64,000 nt of DNA from Myxococcus sp. RHSTA-1-4 (GCF_020037125.1 NZ_JAIQDG010000017.1:124001-188000); one strand, 5' to 3'. Shown: positions 11,213-20,393, numbered from the stretch's first letter. Translations and numbers: made by a program. The notes: generated by a model not told the origin, from the sequence alone.

Positions 11213-12615
11213 GTTCGAAGTCCTCCTCCAAGGCCCCCCAGGCCAAGGCCCCTCCGCCTTCCCCGGTGCCGACCCGTGGCGCGCTGGCGCTGCTGGTGCT
11301 GGGCCTCGCCGAGAGCGGGCTCGCCATCTTCCAGTGGATGCAGCTCGTCACCCTGCGCGGTGGCGGCGCCACCGTGTGCGGCGTGTCCGACACGGTGAAC
11401 TGTGAGACGGTGTGGAACTCGCCCTTCGCCAGCCGCGTCCATGAGCTGCTCGGCATCCCCGTGGCCGGACTGGGCCTCGTGTGGGGCCTGGTCGCGGTGG
11501 GCCTGTCCGCGCTGTACCTGGCGTGGGCGCGCTCGGGCCGGCCGGTGCGTCCGGCGGCCAACGGCCTGCGGCTGATGGCCGCCGCGGGCGTGGTGTCCGT
11601 GGCCGTCTTCGCCGCCGCGAGCGCGGGCGCGGGCGCGGTGTGCCCCACCTGTGTGGGCACCTACGTGCTGGTGCTGGCCTTCGCGGGCGTGGCCGGGCTC
11701 GGGCTGCCCGGGCCGGTGGTGCCGGCGGGCGGCGAGTGGGGCGCCACGCTGAAGTGGACGGTGGGAATGACGGCCGCCGCCTTCGTCGCGATGCTCCTGC
11801 CCGGGCGCGCCACGCCCTCGGCGTCCGCGCCCACGGTGGCCTCGCTGCTGCCCCCGGCGCCCGTGAGCTCCTCCGGCCAGGAGGCGCCGCCTCCGCCCGC
11901 GTCGCTGGAGGAGTTCCTGCGGAGCCTGAACCGGGAGCAGCAGCAGTTCATCTCGGACGGGCTGGCGCAGTACCGCCGGGGCACGCCGCAGCCGGCCTTC
12001 GCGACCGCGCGCAAGCTGTACGGGCCGGCGGACGCGCCGGTGAAGATTGTCGAGTGGACGGACAGCAAGTGCCCCCACTGCAAGGCGCTGGTGGAGGAGC
12101 TGGCGGTGCTGAAGAAGCGCGTGCCGGAGGGGAAGATGTCGCTGGAGGCCCGCCAGTTCCCGCTGGACGGCGCGTGCAACCCGGCGATTCCCCGGCGCGG
12201 CCCGGACGCGCCCAGCGTGCGGTGCGTGGCGGCCAAGGCCCAAATCTGCCTGGAGGGCGCGCAGGACTACTGGGAGCTGCGCGAGAAGCTCTTCGCCGCG
12301 CAGGCCATCCTGGACACGGAGCGGGTGCTGGAGATTGCCTCGTCCGGCTCGGTGTCGCGCATGCAACTCGACGCGTGCATGGCCAGCCCGGCGACGGCGG
12401 CCAAGCTGCAGGAGGACTCGGCGTACGCCCTGCGGCACCAGATCAGCGGGACGCCGCTGGTGGTGGTCAACGGCCGCCAGGCCCTGCCGTCCGCGCCGCT
12501 GCTCTACGCGCTGGTGATGGCGGACGGCAACCCGAGCGCCCCCGCCTTCGACATGCTGCCCCCGCCGCGTCCCATGCCCATGGGGCATGACGACCACGCC
12601 GGCCACAACCACTGA
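11209..12615 (+). CDS. VKOR-DsbA fusion: disulfide-bond-forming membrane protein
   Basis: The 468-residue protein joins a vitamin K epoxide reductase-like membrane domain to a thioredoxin-fold domain, a known arrangement in which VKOR reoxidises its own DsbA partner. Visible redox sites are Cys57/Cys65 (loop pair), CPTC at 145-148 (quinone-side pair) and CPHC at 288-291 in the DsbA part. About four or five membrane helices precede a Pro/Ser-rich linker (about 200-235). The cis-Pro loop reads GTPLVV. The C-terminus ends in a His-rich tail (MGHDDHAGHNH) that could bind metal. Confidence 0.92.
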   Translation: MSSKSSSKAPQAKAPPPSPVPTRGALALLVLGLAESGLAIFQWMQLVTLRGGGATVCGVSDTVNCETVWNSPFASRVHELLGIPVAGLGLVWGLVAVGLSALYLAWARSGRPVRPAANGLRLMAAAGVVSVAVFAAASAGAGAVCPTCVGTYVLVLAFAGVAGLGLPGPVVPAGGEWGATLKWTVGMTAAAFVAMLLPGRATPSASAPTVASLLPPAPVSSSGQEAPPPPASLEEFLRSLNREQQQFISDGLAQYRRGTPQPAFATARKLYGPADAPVKIVEWTDSKCPHCKALVEELAVLKKRVPEGKMSLEARQFPLDGACNPAIPRRGPDAPSVRCVAAKAQICLEGAQDYWELREKLFAAQAILDTERVLEIASSGSVSRMQLDACMASPATAAKLQEDSAYALRHQISGTPLVVVNGRQALPSAPLLYALVMADGNPSAPAFDMLPPPRPMPMGHDDHAGHNH

Positions 12616-12626
12616 GCAGGGACGCC

Positions 12627-13016
12627 ATGGGCAAGCGCGACAAGAAGGGTGAGCCGCCCGCGGCCCCGGCGGCGCCGTTCAACAACCCGTTCGCGGCGCT
12701 GGCCGCGCAGCGTGAGGCGCTGCCCCAGGCCCCCGCCGCGCCCGTGGCCCCGCCCGCCGCGAAGCCCGAGCCGAAGGGCCCCGCGCGCGCCGTGGTGCGC
12801 ATGGAGCGCAAGGGCCGTGGCGGCAAGGAAGTGACGGTGGTGGAGCACCTGGAGCTGCCCGCGCCCCAGCGCGAGGTGTGGCTCAAGGCGCTGAAGAACG
12901 CGCTGGGCTGCGGAGGCGTGGTGGAGGACGGCACGCTCGTCCTCCAGGGCGACCAGCGCGAGCGGCTGCCCGCGCTCCTGGAGGCGCGGGGCGTGCGCAA
13001 GGTGACGGTGGGCTGA
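12627..13016 (+). CDS. yciH: SUI1/YciH-family translation initiation factor-like protein
   Basis: The 129-residue product has a Pro/Ala-rich N-terminal extension of about 55 residues and a C-terminal SUI1 fold: RKGRGGKEVTVVEHLEL, then LKNALGCGGVVEDGTLVLQG and a final GVRKVTVG strand. This matches bacterial YciH, the homologue of eIF1, thought to influence start-codon choice. It starts 11 bp after the VKOR-DsbA stop and is followed by a strong hairpin shared with the convergent isocitrate dehydrogenase gene. Confidence 0.88.
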   Translation: MGKRDKKGEPPAAPAAPFNNPFAALAAQREALPQAPAAPVAPPAAKPEPKGPARAVVRMERKGRGGKEVTVVEHLELPAPQREVWLKALKNALGCGGVVEDGTLVLQGDQRERLPALLEARGVRKVTVG

Positions 13017-13024
13017 AACGACAA

Positions 13025-13055
13025 GGCCCGGGCCGCCGCGAAGGCGTCCCGGGCC
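13025..13055. terminator. Strong bidirectional terminator-like hairpin
   Basis: GGCCCGGG (13025-13032) pairs perfectly with CCCGGGCC (13048-13055), with an inner CGCC/GGCG stem closing a GCGAA loop. It lies between the convergent yciH and isocitrate dehydrogenase genes, nine bases after one stop. No T-run is present. Confidence 0.7.
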
Positions 13056-13081
13056 CGTGGCCACCTCTGCCGCGCTGGAGG

Positions 13082-14086
13082 CTACAGCGCGGCGATGATG
13101 GCGTCGGTGAACTCGCGGGTGGTGGCGCTGCCGCCCAGGTCGCCGGTGCGAATCTGGCCGTTGCCGTACACCTTCTGGATGGCGCCCTCCATGCGGCGGG
13201 CCGCCTCGCGCAGGTCCAGCCAGTCCAGCATCATCACCGCGGACATCATCAGCGCGGTGGGGTTGGCGATGCCCTTGCCCGCGATGTCCGGGGCGGTGCC
13301 GTGCACGGCCTCGAAGACGGCGGTGCGCTCGCCGATGTTGGCGCCCGGCACCAGTCCCAGGCCGCCCACCAGGCCCGCGCACAAATCACTGACGATGTCG
13401 CCGTACAGGTTCTCCGTCACCAGCACGTCGAAGCGCGTCGGGTCCTTCACGAGCTGCATGCAGAGGTTGTCGACGATGACCTCCTCGTAGGTGACCTCCG
13501 GGTACTCGCGGCCCACCTTGCGGCAGCAGTCCAGGAAGAGGCCGTCCGACAGCTTCATGATGTTGGCCTTGTGGACGGCCGACACCTTCTTGCGGCCATT
13601 CTTCTTGGCGTACTCGAAGGCGAAGCGGGCGATGCGCGTGGAGGCCTTCTCGGTGATGACCTTCAGCGACTCCACCACGCCCGGGACGATGATGTGCTCC
13701 AGGCCGGCGTAGAGGTCCTCCGTGTTCTCACGCACCACGATGAGGTCCACGCCTTCGTAGCGCGTCTTCACGTTGGGCACGCTCTTCACGGGCCGCAGCG
13801 ACGAGTACAGGTCCAGCCGCTTGCGCAGGCCCACGTTGGCCGAGGGCAGGCCGCCGCCCACCACCGTGCCCGTGGGGCCCTTGAGGGCCACGCCGTTGCG
13901 CAGCACCGCCTCCACCGTTTCGTGGGGGAGGTTGGTGCCGAACTTCGCCACCACCTCGGTGCCGGCGTCCTTGTGCTCGAAATCCAGGGGCACCTTGAGC
14001 GCCTCGAGGACGCGCACGGTGGCTCCCATCACCTCGGGGCCGATGCCATCGCCATTGATGATCGTGACAGTTCGGGTGTTCGCCAT
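13082..14086 (-). CDS. icd: NAD-dependent isocitrate dehydrogenase (IDH/IPMDH family)
   Basis: This 334-residue beta-decarboxylating dehydrogenase shows INGDGIGPEV at the N-terminus, the substrate Arg triad in NVGLRKRLDLYSSLRPVKS, RENTEDLYAG, and the metal/cofactor loop DIVSDLCAGLVGGLG. The RENTED motif, and the absence of the Leu-rich substrate pocket of isopropylmalate dehydrogenases, favour isocitrate as substrate. The length fits the short, NAD-type bacterial IDH group. I chose the ATG giving MANTRTVTIING; an upstream extension of 19 codons is unconserved. Confidence 0.85.
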   Translation of the reverse strand: MANTRTVTIINGDGIGPEVMGATVRVLEALKVPLDFEHKDAGTEVVAKFGTNLPHETVEAVLRNGVALKGPTGTVVGGGLPSANVGLRKRLDLYSSLRPVKSVPNVKTRYEGVDLIVVRENTEDLYAGLEHIIVPGVVESLKVITEKASTRIARFAFEYAKKNGRKKVSAVHKANIMKLSDGLFLDCCRKVGREYPEVTYEEVIVDNLCMQLVKDPTRFDVLVTENLYGDIVSDLCAGLVGGLGLVPGANIGERTAVFEAVHGTAPDIAGKGIANPTALMMSAVMMLDWLDLREAARRMEGAIQKVYGNGQIRTGDLGGSATTREFTDAIIAAL

Positions 14087-14245
14087 GGGTGCGGAGTCAC
14101 AGCACAAAACCCCAGGGCCCGAAAGGACGAATTCACCCGGCATTCAGCGGCGGGCATGGCGGCCATGAGCCCAGGCGCCCCCAGGCGCCCCGGCCGCTCC
14201 CCGGGCGGGAGGGCACGGCCGCGAGGGGCTGCCCGGGGGACACCC

Positions 14246-15019
14246 TCAGTGTTCGGTGGTGGCGCTCGGGCGCGGGGGGCTCCGCCGGGGCCGGCGGCGC
14301 CGGTGGATGGCATAGGGCCGGTAGAAGGACTCCCACAGCGCCGCGCGGCGGCCCCGGGGCCGGGGGCGCAATTCCCCCATGGGAGCCCGGACGAAGAAGG
14401 AGGAGATGAAGAGGTAGGTGGCGGTCAGCGTGAGCAGGGCCAGCACGACCATCACCAGGGGGCCCGGAACCCAGGCCACGTGGGCGCGCTCCATGAACTC
14501 GGAGAAGTCCTCGGGCGGCTTCGGGTGGCTGTAGACCTTCACGAACCAGGTGACCATCAGCACCATCAGGATGGGCCCGTAGGCGCGGTTGAGCCGCGTG
14601 GAGAGGGCGGAGAACAGCGAGAGCTGGAGCTGCGGCCGGGACATCTCCACCGCCAGCTCGCGCATCGCGTCCGGGTCGATGGGCTCCCGCCGGAGCATGG
14701 GCGCCCACCAGCCGTCCTCCAGCAGGCGCACCCGGCGGTTCCACAAGTCGTAGTAGCGGTAGCGCCGCGCCTCGATGAGGAGGAACGACACCACCATCCA
14801 GATGCCCACCAGGAAGGTGACATGCGAGCTCTGCGGCGTGGCGAAGCCGAAGGAGATGACCGCCGCCGTGGTGGTGAGCGCCCAGTTGGTGGTGGTGTCC
14901 AGCCGCGTGCGCCACGTGTCGGAGCGGCTGATCTCCCCGCGGAAGAGCTGTGCCATGGCCTGCTGGGACAGCCAGGGTGGCTCCTGGAGGTCGTACTTGT
15001 TGCGCTCGGTGCCTGCCAT
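14246..15019 (-). CDS. DUF2270 membrane protein
   Basis: The 257-residue product has DUF2270 character: an N-terminal soluble stretch with LFRGEISRSDTWRTRLD, two closely spaced membrane helices (about residues 45-82), EARRYRYYDLWNRRVRLLE on the cytoplasmic side, then two more helices (about 148-170 and 190-212) and a strongly basic, Pro-rich tail. Function is unknown in this family. The ATG at 15019 begins the conserved portion. It is divergent from the histidine kinase gene at 15155. Confidence 0.85.
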   Translation of the reverse strand: MAGTERNKYDLQEPPWLSQQAMAQLFRGEISRSDTWRTRLDTTTNWALTTTAAVISFGFATPQSSHVTFLVGIWMVVSFLLIEARRYRYYDLWNRRVRLLEDGWWAPMLRREPIDPDAMRELAVEMSRPQLQLSLFSALSTRLNRAYGPILMVLMVTWFVKVYSHPKPPEDFSEFMERAHVAWVPGPLVMVVLALLTLTATYLFISSFFVRAPMGELRPRPRGRRAALWESFYRPYAIHRRRRPRRSPPRPSATTEH

Positions 15020-15154
15020 CCGTCCATGCAAGGTGGGCCGTGTGGCGGTGGATGGCAACGCGAGGGCGCCGCGGCGGGCGCGATGAGGGGGCGGGCGGCC
15101 AGGCAGGCGCCGGGTGGCCATGATGGGCACGCGTGTACACCTTGGGACTTGAAC

Positions 15155-17227
15155 GTGGCTGCCGTGAACCCCATCCAGGCTCTCTCCGACCTGCTCGACG
15201 AAGAGCGCGAGCGCGTGGCACGCCTGTGGGCGAAGCGCTTGCGGGCGGAGACGCATGACGTGGACGTCCCCGGGCGGGATTTGCGCGCGCCGCTGCGCCG
15301 GCTGCTCGACGAGCTGACCCGGCTGTTGAAGGACCGGGGAGACGACGCGGTCCGGCTGTGGCCGGAGGTGGTGCGCCCGCACGGCATCTTCCGTTACAGC
15401 CAGAACTTCGAGGCCGAGGACCTGTCGCGCGAGTTCAAGTCCCTGGAAGAGGTGCTGCTGTACGTCTACGCGCGCCGCAACGAGGGCTTCATCGAGCCGG
15501 AGGTGGCGACGCTCATCGCCGACCTGGTGTGGGAGGCGCACGCGGCCGCGCAGGCCTCCTACGCGCGGGTGCTGAAGACGGAGGAGGTGCGCTTCCGCGA
15601 GGCGGCGGTGATGGAGTCGGTGCTCAACCAGGTGGACGTGGGCATCCTGCTGGCGGAGGTGGACGGCACCGTCTCGTTCGCCACCCCGCCGGTGAGCCGG
15701 CTGATGGGGCTGCCCATGCGCGCGGTGGTGGGGACGCGGGGGACCAACACGCTCGGCCCGGTGCTGGGCCAGGTGAACGCGCGCCACCCCACGGGGGAGC
15801 CCTTCAAGGTCGCGGACATGCCCTTCCTGCGCGCGCTCAAGGAGAAGGGGCCGGTGCGCGGGGTGATGATGGTGGTGGAGCGGCCCAGCGGGGGGGAGGC
15901 CACGCTGGAGATGAGCGCCACGCCCGTGTGGGAGGAGGAGGGCGAGCTGGCCGGCGCCATCCAGACGTTCACCGACCGCACCGAGGCCGCCAACAAGACC
16001 AAGGCGCTGCAGAGCGCGCACGGCGAGCTGCGCCGGCTGCAGGGGCGGTTGTTGCAGCGCACCCGCCAGCAGGCGCTGGGGCAGCTCGCCAGCGGCGCGG
16101 CGCATGCCCTCAACAACTTCCTCAACGTGCTGCGGCTGCGCATCACCCTCCTGCGGCGCGAGTTCAAGCCCGAGCACCTGGAGGCGCTGGACAGGACGGT
16201 GGGGCAGATTGGCGAGCTGGTGGCGCGGCTGCAGGAGTTCAACGTGCAGCGCACCCAGGAGCAGCCCACGGACGTGGTGGTGGACCAGATGGTGCGCGAG
16301 GCGCTGGAGCTGGCGCGCGGCGAGCTGGAGCAGCGCGAGCACCCGGTGCACGTGGACCTGGACCTGGGAGGGCCGGGGAAGGTGCGGGCGGACGCGGGCT
16401 TCTTCCGCGAGCTGGTGGTGAACCTGCTGCTGGCGGCCAGGGACCGCATGGAGTCCGGGGGCCGGCTGCGCGTCATCACCCGCGCGGAAGGCGAGCCGTG
16501 GCTGACGCTGCGCATCGAGGACGAGGGCCCGCCGTACGCGGTGGAGGAACTGACGCAGCTCTTCGACCCGCTGCGGCGGGACTCGGGGGCGCCACAGCTC
16601 TCGCTGTACCTGGCGGTGGCGCGCGCACAGGTGGAGCGCTGGGGCGGCGAGCTGACGGCGGAGAACAGCAGCACCGGCGTGGGGGCGGCCTTCGTGGTGC
16701 GGCTGCCGCGCGTGCATGAAGCCGCGGCTCTGGAAGCGTCCCGAGAGGAGGTGGCGCGCGCGGAGGTGACGCGGCCGGGGGCGCCCAGGCGCTTCCAGCA
16801 GACGCGGCGCGTGCTGGTGGTGGACGACGACCTGGACAACGCGCGGATGATGGCCGAGGTGCTGAGCGAGGAGGGCTACGACGTGCAGGTGGCCCACAGC
16901 CCGGAGGTGGCGCTGGGGATGTGGGACCGGCGCCGCTTCGACGCAGCGCTGCTGGATGCCGTCATGCCGGAGATGAGCGGGTGGGAGCTGGCGCGCGAGC
17001 TGCGCAAGAAGTCACCGCAGACGCTGCTGGCCATCGTCACCGGCATGGACGTGCGCGGGCAGAACCGCGCCAACCTGGCGCTGGTGGACGCGGTGTTCCG
17101 CAAGCCCATCGACGTGGGCGCGCTGGACGACTTCCTCGGCCAGTCCGAGGGAGGCGCGGGAGAGGCCGCGGCGGGAGGCTCGGCGCCGGGCGCGCAGGGG
17201 GCCGGCCCCGCCGGGTGGCAGCACTGA
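15155..17227 (+). CDS. Hybrid histidine kinase with degenerate ATPase and intact receiver
   Basis: Domain order over 690 residues: an RsbRD-type N-terminal helical domain (about 5-140), a PAS domain (about 150-275), a HisKA-like dimerisation helix pair with His317 in GAAHALNN, an HATPase-like domain (about 420-535), and a receiver (about 553-665). The receiver keeps D557-D559, phospho-acceptor Asp601, Thr629 and Lys650. The ATPase domain is eroded: N-box NLLLAARDRM lacks the second Asn, G1 reads DEGPPY, and no GxGxG G2 loop exists. No membrane segments are seen. Start is GTG, at 15155 or three codons later. Confidence 0.85.
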   Translation: MAAVNPIQALSDLLDEERERVARLWAKRLRAETHDVDVPGRDLRAPLRRLLDELTRLLKDRGDDAVRLWPEVVRPHGIFRYSQNFEAEDLSREFKSLEEVLLYVYARRNEGFIEPEVATLIADLVWEAHAAAQASYARVLKTEEVRFREAAVMESVLNQVDVGILLAEVDGTVSFATPPVSRLMGLPMRAVVGTRGTNTLGPVLGQVNARHPTGEPFKVADMPFLRALKEKGPVRGVMMVVERPSGGEATLEMSATPVWEEEGELAGAIQTFTDRTEAANKTKALQSAHGELRRLQGRLLQRTRQQALGQLASGAAHALNNFLNVLRLRITLLRREFKPEHLEALDRTVGQIGELVARLQEFNVQRTQEQPTDVVVDQMVREALELARGELEQREHPVHVDLDLGGPGKVRADAGFFRELVVNLLLAARDRMESGGRLRVITRAEGEPWLTLRIEDEGPPYAVEELTQLFDPLRRDSGAPQLSLYLAVARAQVERWGGELTAENSSTGVGAAFVVRLPRVHEAAALEASREEVARAEVTRPGAPRRFQQTRRVLVVDDDLDNARMMAEVLSEEGYDVQVAHSPEVALGMWDRRRFDAALLDAVMPEMSGWELARELRKKSPQTLLAIVTGMDVRGQNRANLALVDAVFRKPIDVGALDDFLGQSEGGAGEAAAGGSAPGAQGAGPAGWQH

Positions 17228-17311
17228 GGCGGGGCCCGCGAGGGCCGCTCCCGGGTGGTCATGCCCGATGACCGCTTCCGCCGGTTTCCCCATGACCATT
17301 ATCCTCCGGGC

Positions 17312-18826
17312 ATGAAGCGAGCCCCCTCGGGAATCCTGCCCATCATCGCGGTGGACCGTCGCTCGCCGGTGCCGCTGTACCGGCAGGTCTACGAGGGCTA
17401 CCGCGAGGCCATCGTCGACCGCAGGCTGCGGGCGGGGCAGCGGCTCCCGTCCACGCGCAGTCTGGCCTCCGAGCTGGGCATCTCCCGCATCCCCATCCTG
17501 GGCGCGTTCGAGCAGCTCCTCGCCGAGGGCTACTTCGAGAGCCGCGTGGGCGCGGGAACGTTCGTGGCCCACTCGCTGCCCGACGAAGGGCCTCCGCCGG
17601 ATGCGCGTGAGATGGCTCGCGGCGCGGCGGCGCAGGTGCGTCCCGGCAAGCGCGTCGTCTCGCGGGCCTCGGAGCTGTTGAGCCCCACGGCGGCTCCCTG
17701 GCTCGGCGGCCATGGCGCCTTCCGCTTGAGCGCACCCGCGCTGGACCCGTTCCCCTTCCAGGTGTGGTCCTCCCTGATGGCCCGGCACTCGCGAAACCCC
17801 ACCCGGAGCCAGCTCGCCTACGGGGACCCCATGGGGTACCGGCCCTTCCGCGAGGCGCTCGCGGAGTACCTGCGGACGTCGCGAGCCGTCCGGTGCGAGC
17901 CGGAGCAGATCATGGTGGTCAGTGGCTCGCAGCAGGCCCTGGAGTTGTCGGCCCGCGTGCTGCTCGACCCGCGCAGCCCCGTGTGGATGGAGGAGCCGGG
18001 CTACGCCGGAGCGCGGGACGTGCTCACGATGGCGGGTGCCCGGCTGGTGCCGGTGCCGGTGGACGAGGAGGGGCTGGACGTGAGCGCCGGCATCGCCCGC
18101 TGCGCGAACGCCCGGGCCGCCTACGTGACGCCCTCGCATCAGTATCCGCTCGGGGGGACGCTGAGCGCGACACGCCGGCTCCAGCTCCTGGACTGGGCAC
18201 AGCGCAGCGGCGCGTGGATTCTCGAGGACGACTACGACAGCGAGTACCGCTACGAGAGCCTTCCCATCTCCGCGTTGCAGGGGCTGGATAGGGATGCGCG
18301 CGTCATCTACATCGGGACCTTCAGCAAGGTGCTCTTCCCCGCGCTGCGCGTGGGCTACCTGGTGCTCCCGGCGGACCTGGTTCCCCGCTTCGCCCGGGTG
18401 CGCGACGCGATGGACATCTTCCCGCCGACGCTCTTCCAGGCCGTGCTGACGGACTTCATCACCGAGGGCCACTTCGCGCGCCACCTGCGGAAGACGCGGC
18501 AGCTCTACCGCGAGCGGCGCACCGTGCTCGTGGATGCGCTCACGCGGGAGCTGGGCGGCACGGTGGAGGTGCTCGGCGCCCGGGCGGGCATGCACCTGGT
18601 GGCGGCGCTACCCAAGGGGTTTCAGGACCGGGCCATCTCCGAGCGCGCCGCGAAGGAGGGACTCTGGGCCATGCCGCTCTCCGCCTGCTACCTGGCAGGG
18701 GACTCCCGCCAGGGACTCGTCCTTGGCTACGGAGGCACGGACGCCAGGCGGATACCGGACGCCGTGCGGCGGCTGCGAAAGGTCATTCTCGCGGGCCGGG
18801 CTGGGAGCGGAGCACCCCGGCGGTGA
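17312..18826 (+). CDS. MocR-type regulator (GntR HTH fused to aminotransferase fold)
   Basis: The 504-residue protein has a GntR winged helix (about residues 12-80, with PLYRQVYEGYREAIVDRRLR and LPSTRSLASELGISR) joined to a class I aminotransferase-like domain. The PLP lysine is Lys339 in GTFSKVLFPALRVGY, and EDDYDSEYRY supplies the expected Asp/Tyr contacts. MocR proteins sense PLP-linked metabolites and usually control adjacent genes. It lies 54 bp upstream of, and in the same direction as, the ATP-grasp gene, so it may regulate the biosynthetic cluster that follows. The ATG at 17312 is preferred to an upstream in-frame one. Confidence 0.9.
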   Translation: MKRAPSGILPIIAVDRRSPVPLYRQVYEGYREAIVDRRLRAGQRLPSTRSLASELGISRIPILGAFEQLLAEGYFESRVGAGTFVAHSLPDEGPPPDAREMARGAAAQVRPGKRVVSRASELLSPTAAPWLGGHGAFRLSAPALDPFPFQVWSSLMARHSRNPTRSQLAYGDPMGYRPFREALAEYLRTSRAVRCEPEQIMVVSGSQQALELSARVLLDPRSPVWMEEPGYAGARDVLTMAGARLVPVPVDEEGLDVSAGIARCANARAAYVTPSHQYPLGGTLSATRRLQLLDWAQRSGAWILEDDYDSEYRYESLPISALQGLDRDARVIYIGTFSKVLFPALRVGYLVLPADLVPRFARVRDAMDIFPPTLFQAVLTDFITEGHFARHLRKTRQLYRERRTVLVDALTRELGGTVEVLGARAGMHLVAALPKGFQDRAISERAAKEGLWAMPLSACYLAGDSRQGLVLGYGGTDARRIPDAVRRLRKVILAGRAGSGAPRR

Positions 18827-18880
18827 CGCGGGCCGGGCGGCATGCGCGAGGGTGGGGGCGGTGTGGAATACTCGCCCGCC

Positions 18881-20242
18881 ATGCCAGGCAACGAGCTGAC
18901 CGAAGCCATCTCCTTCTACGACGGGTTGCTCCAGGGCGAGGTCTTGCGACGGACCCATGAGCTGCTCCTCCAGCGCACGCTCGCGGAGCGGGTGACCTAC
19001 AAGAGCCGCTCGCTGTATCACGTGCTTCGCCCGCGCTTCATCACTCCCCAGCAGCTGGTGGAACACCAGCGCGCCACCCTCGCGGTGAGGCGGGGAATCG
19101 AGGCGGTGTATCGGCACGCCTGCCGGGACGAGGCCTTCCGCCGCGAGCTGGGCGTCCAGGACTGGGAAGAGCTCCTGATGCGCGTGGACGGGGACAGCCG
19201 GATGCCGGCCATCGTCGGACGCCTGGACGGCTTCGTCGACCCGGACGGCGTCCTGCGCTTCATGGAGTACAACCCCGCCCCCGGCGGCTACCTCATCATG
19301 CACCTCCTCGGCGAGGCGTTCTCCGCCACGCCCGTTCTGGAGGCCTTCTCGCGCCGCTACGACGTCGTCCTGCCGCGCACCGCCCCCAACATCATCGACG
19401 CGCTGAAGGCCAACCACGCGCGCATGGGCCGTGATGGCATGCCGCAGCTCGCCCTCTTCGGCCCCGCCGGCCCGGATGACGTGGACGAGGAGCAGCTCCT
19501 CCAGGAGTACCTCCCCGCGCAGGGGGTGCACTTCCAGCACGTCACCTCCGAGGACGAGTGGACGTACCGGGACGGCCGGCTCTACGTGCGCGACTTCCGC
19601 GTGGACGTCGTCACCTTCATCTCCAGCGTCGGGTTTGGCGGGCTGATTGTCGGCTGCGGCCCGGACCACCCGGTGATGCGGGCGCTCGTCGACGGCGCGG
19701 CGTACTTCATGAACGGGATGTTCCAGCTCTGCGTGCTGAACAGCAAGGTGCTCTTCGCCGCGCTGAGCACGCCCACGAATGCGCACCTGTTCGCGCCGGA
19801 CGTCCGTGAGGCGCTGGCCCGCCACATCCCCTGGACCCGGGTCGTTCGCGAGAGCACGACGTCCTACGGCGGGAAGGAAGTGGACCTGCTCCCCTTCGTC
19901 TCGGCGAACCGCGAGCGCTTCGTCCTCAAGCCGGCCACCGGTTATGGCGGCACGGGCGTGGTGCTGGGCTGGGTGGCCGACGCGGAGACCTGGGACGCCA
20001 CCCTGAAGCAGGCCCTGACGGAGCCGTGGGTCATCCAGGAGCGCATCCACACGACGAAGGAGCCCTACCCCGTCCTGGACGGCACGGGCATCCGTTACGA
20101 AGAGCTCCACATGGACCTCAACCCGTACGTGTGGAACGACGAGCGCGCGGAGGGCTGCTTCGTGCGTGTCTCACCCACGCCGATGATGAACCTGGCCCAG
20201 GGCGGCTCGCTGGCGCCGCTGGCCGTCGTCCGCGAGCGCTGA
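18881..20242 (+). CDS. ATP-grasp-like ligase candidate
   Basis: This 453-residue protein has features of an ATP-grasp ligase, which activates a carboxylate as acyl phosphate for attack by an amine. The nucleotide loop reads FVLKPATGYGGTGVVLG with Lys350, followed by WVIQERI, a likely hinge strand, and a C-terminal EELHMDLNPYVW strand with acidic/Asn metal ligands. The N-terminal half resembles glutathionylspermidine-synthase-like or circularly permuted ATP-grasp proteins (FMEYNPAPGGY). No signal peptide is present. It precedes the two GNAT/C-Ala genes and the NRPS on the same strand, suggesting it ligates a building block or product. Exact family and substrate are not established. Confidence 0.65.
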   Translation: MPGNELTEAISFYDGLLQGEVLRRTHELLLQRTLAERVTYKSRSLYHVLRPRFITPQQLVEHQRATLAVRRGIEAVYRHACRDEAFRRELGVQDWEELLMRVDGDSRMPAIVGRLDGFVDPDGVLRFMEYNPAPGGYLIMHLLGEAFSATPVLEAFSRRYDVVLPRTAPNIIDALKANHARMGRDGMPQLALFGPAGPDDVDEEQLLQEYLPAQGVHFQHVTSEDEWTYRDGRLYVRDFRVDVVTFISSVGFGGLIVGCGPDHPVMRALVDGAAYFMNGMFQLCVLNSKVLFAALSTPTNAHLFAPDVREALARHIPWTRVVRESTTSYGGKEVDLLPFVSANRERFVLKPATGYGGTGVVLGWVADAETWDATLKQALTEPWVIQERIHTTKEPYPVLDGTGIRYEELHMDLNPYVWNDERAEGCFVRVSPTPMMNLAQGGSLAPLAVVRER

Positions 20243-20261
20243 AGCCGGCCGCCCCGCCGGA

Positions 20262-20294
20262 CGCCAGCACCCGGGAAGTGCTGGGTGTCTGGCG
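20262..20294 (+). terminator. Two overlapping hairpins after the ATP-grasp gene
   Basis: CCAGCAC (20264-20270) pairs with GTGCTGG (20278-20284). Alternatively CGCCAG (20262-20267) pairs with CTGGCG (20289-20294). The two folds exclude each other. This could be a simple terminator after the ATP-grasp gene or an attenuator-like switch before the GNAT genes. The 60 bp that follow are unusually AT-rich and may hold a separate promoter. Confidence 0.35.
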
Positions 20295-20393
20295 CCTCAT
20301 ACGGAGAGTGTTCTCCGCGTGCGCCTACCCCTCGGGGAGGGAGCCGGGGGGTGCGTTGATTTTGTCTCAGGTATCATTGGATTCTCAGACTTG

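Noticed and set aside
14158-14210. Short direct repeat (two copies of CAGGCGCCCC) upstream of the isocitrate dehydrogenase gene
   Set aside because: Too short and too GC-biased to distinguish from chance in this genome.
12878-15154. Open plus-strand frame running for 2.3 kb upstream of the histidine kinase start
   Set aside because: It lies antisense to the isocitrate dehydrogenase and DUF2270 genes, both of which have conserved motifs; only the part from 15155 onward looks coding.
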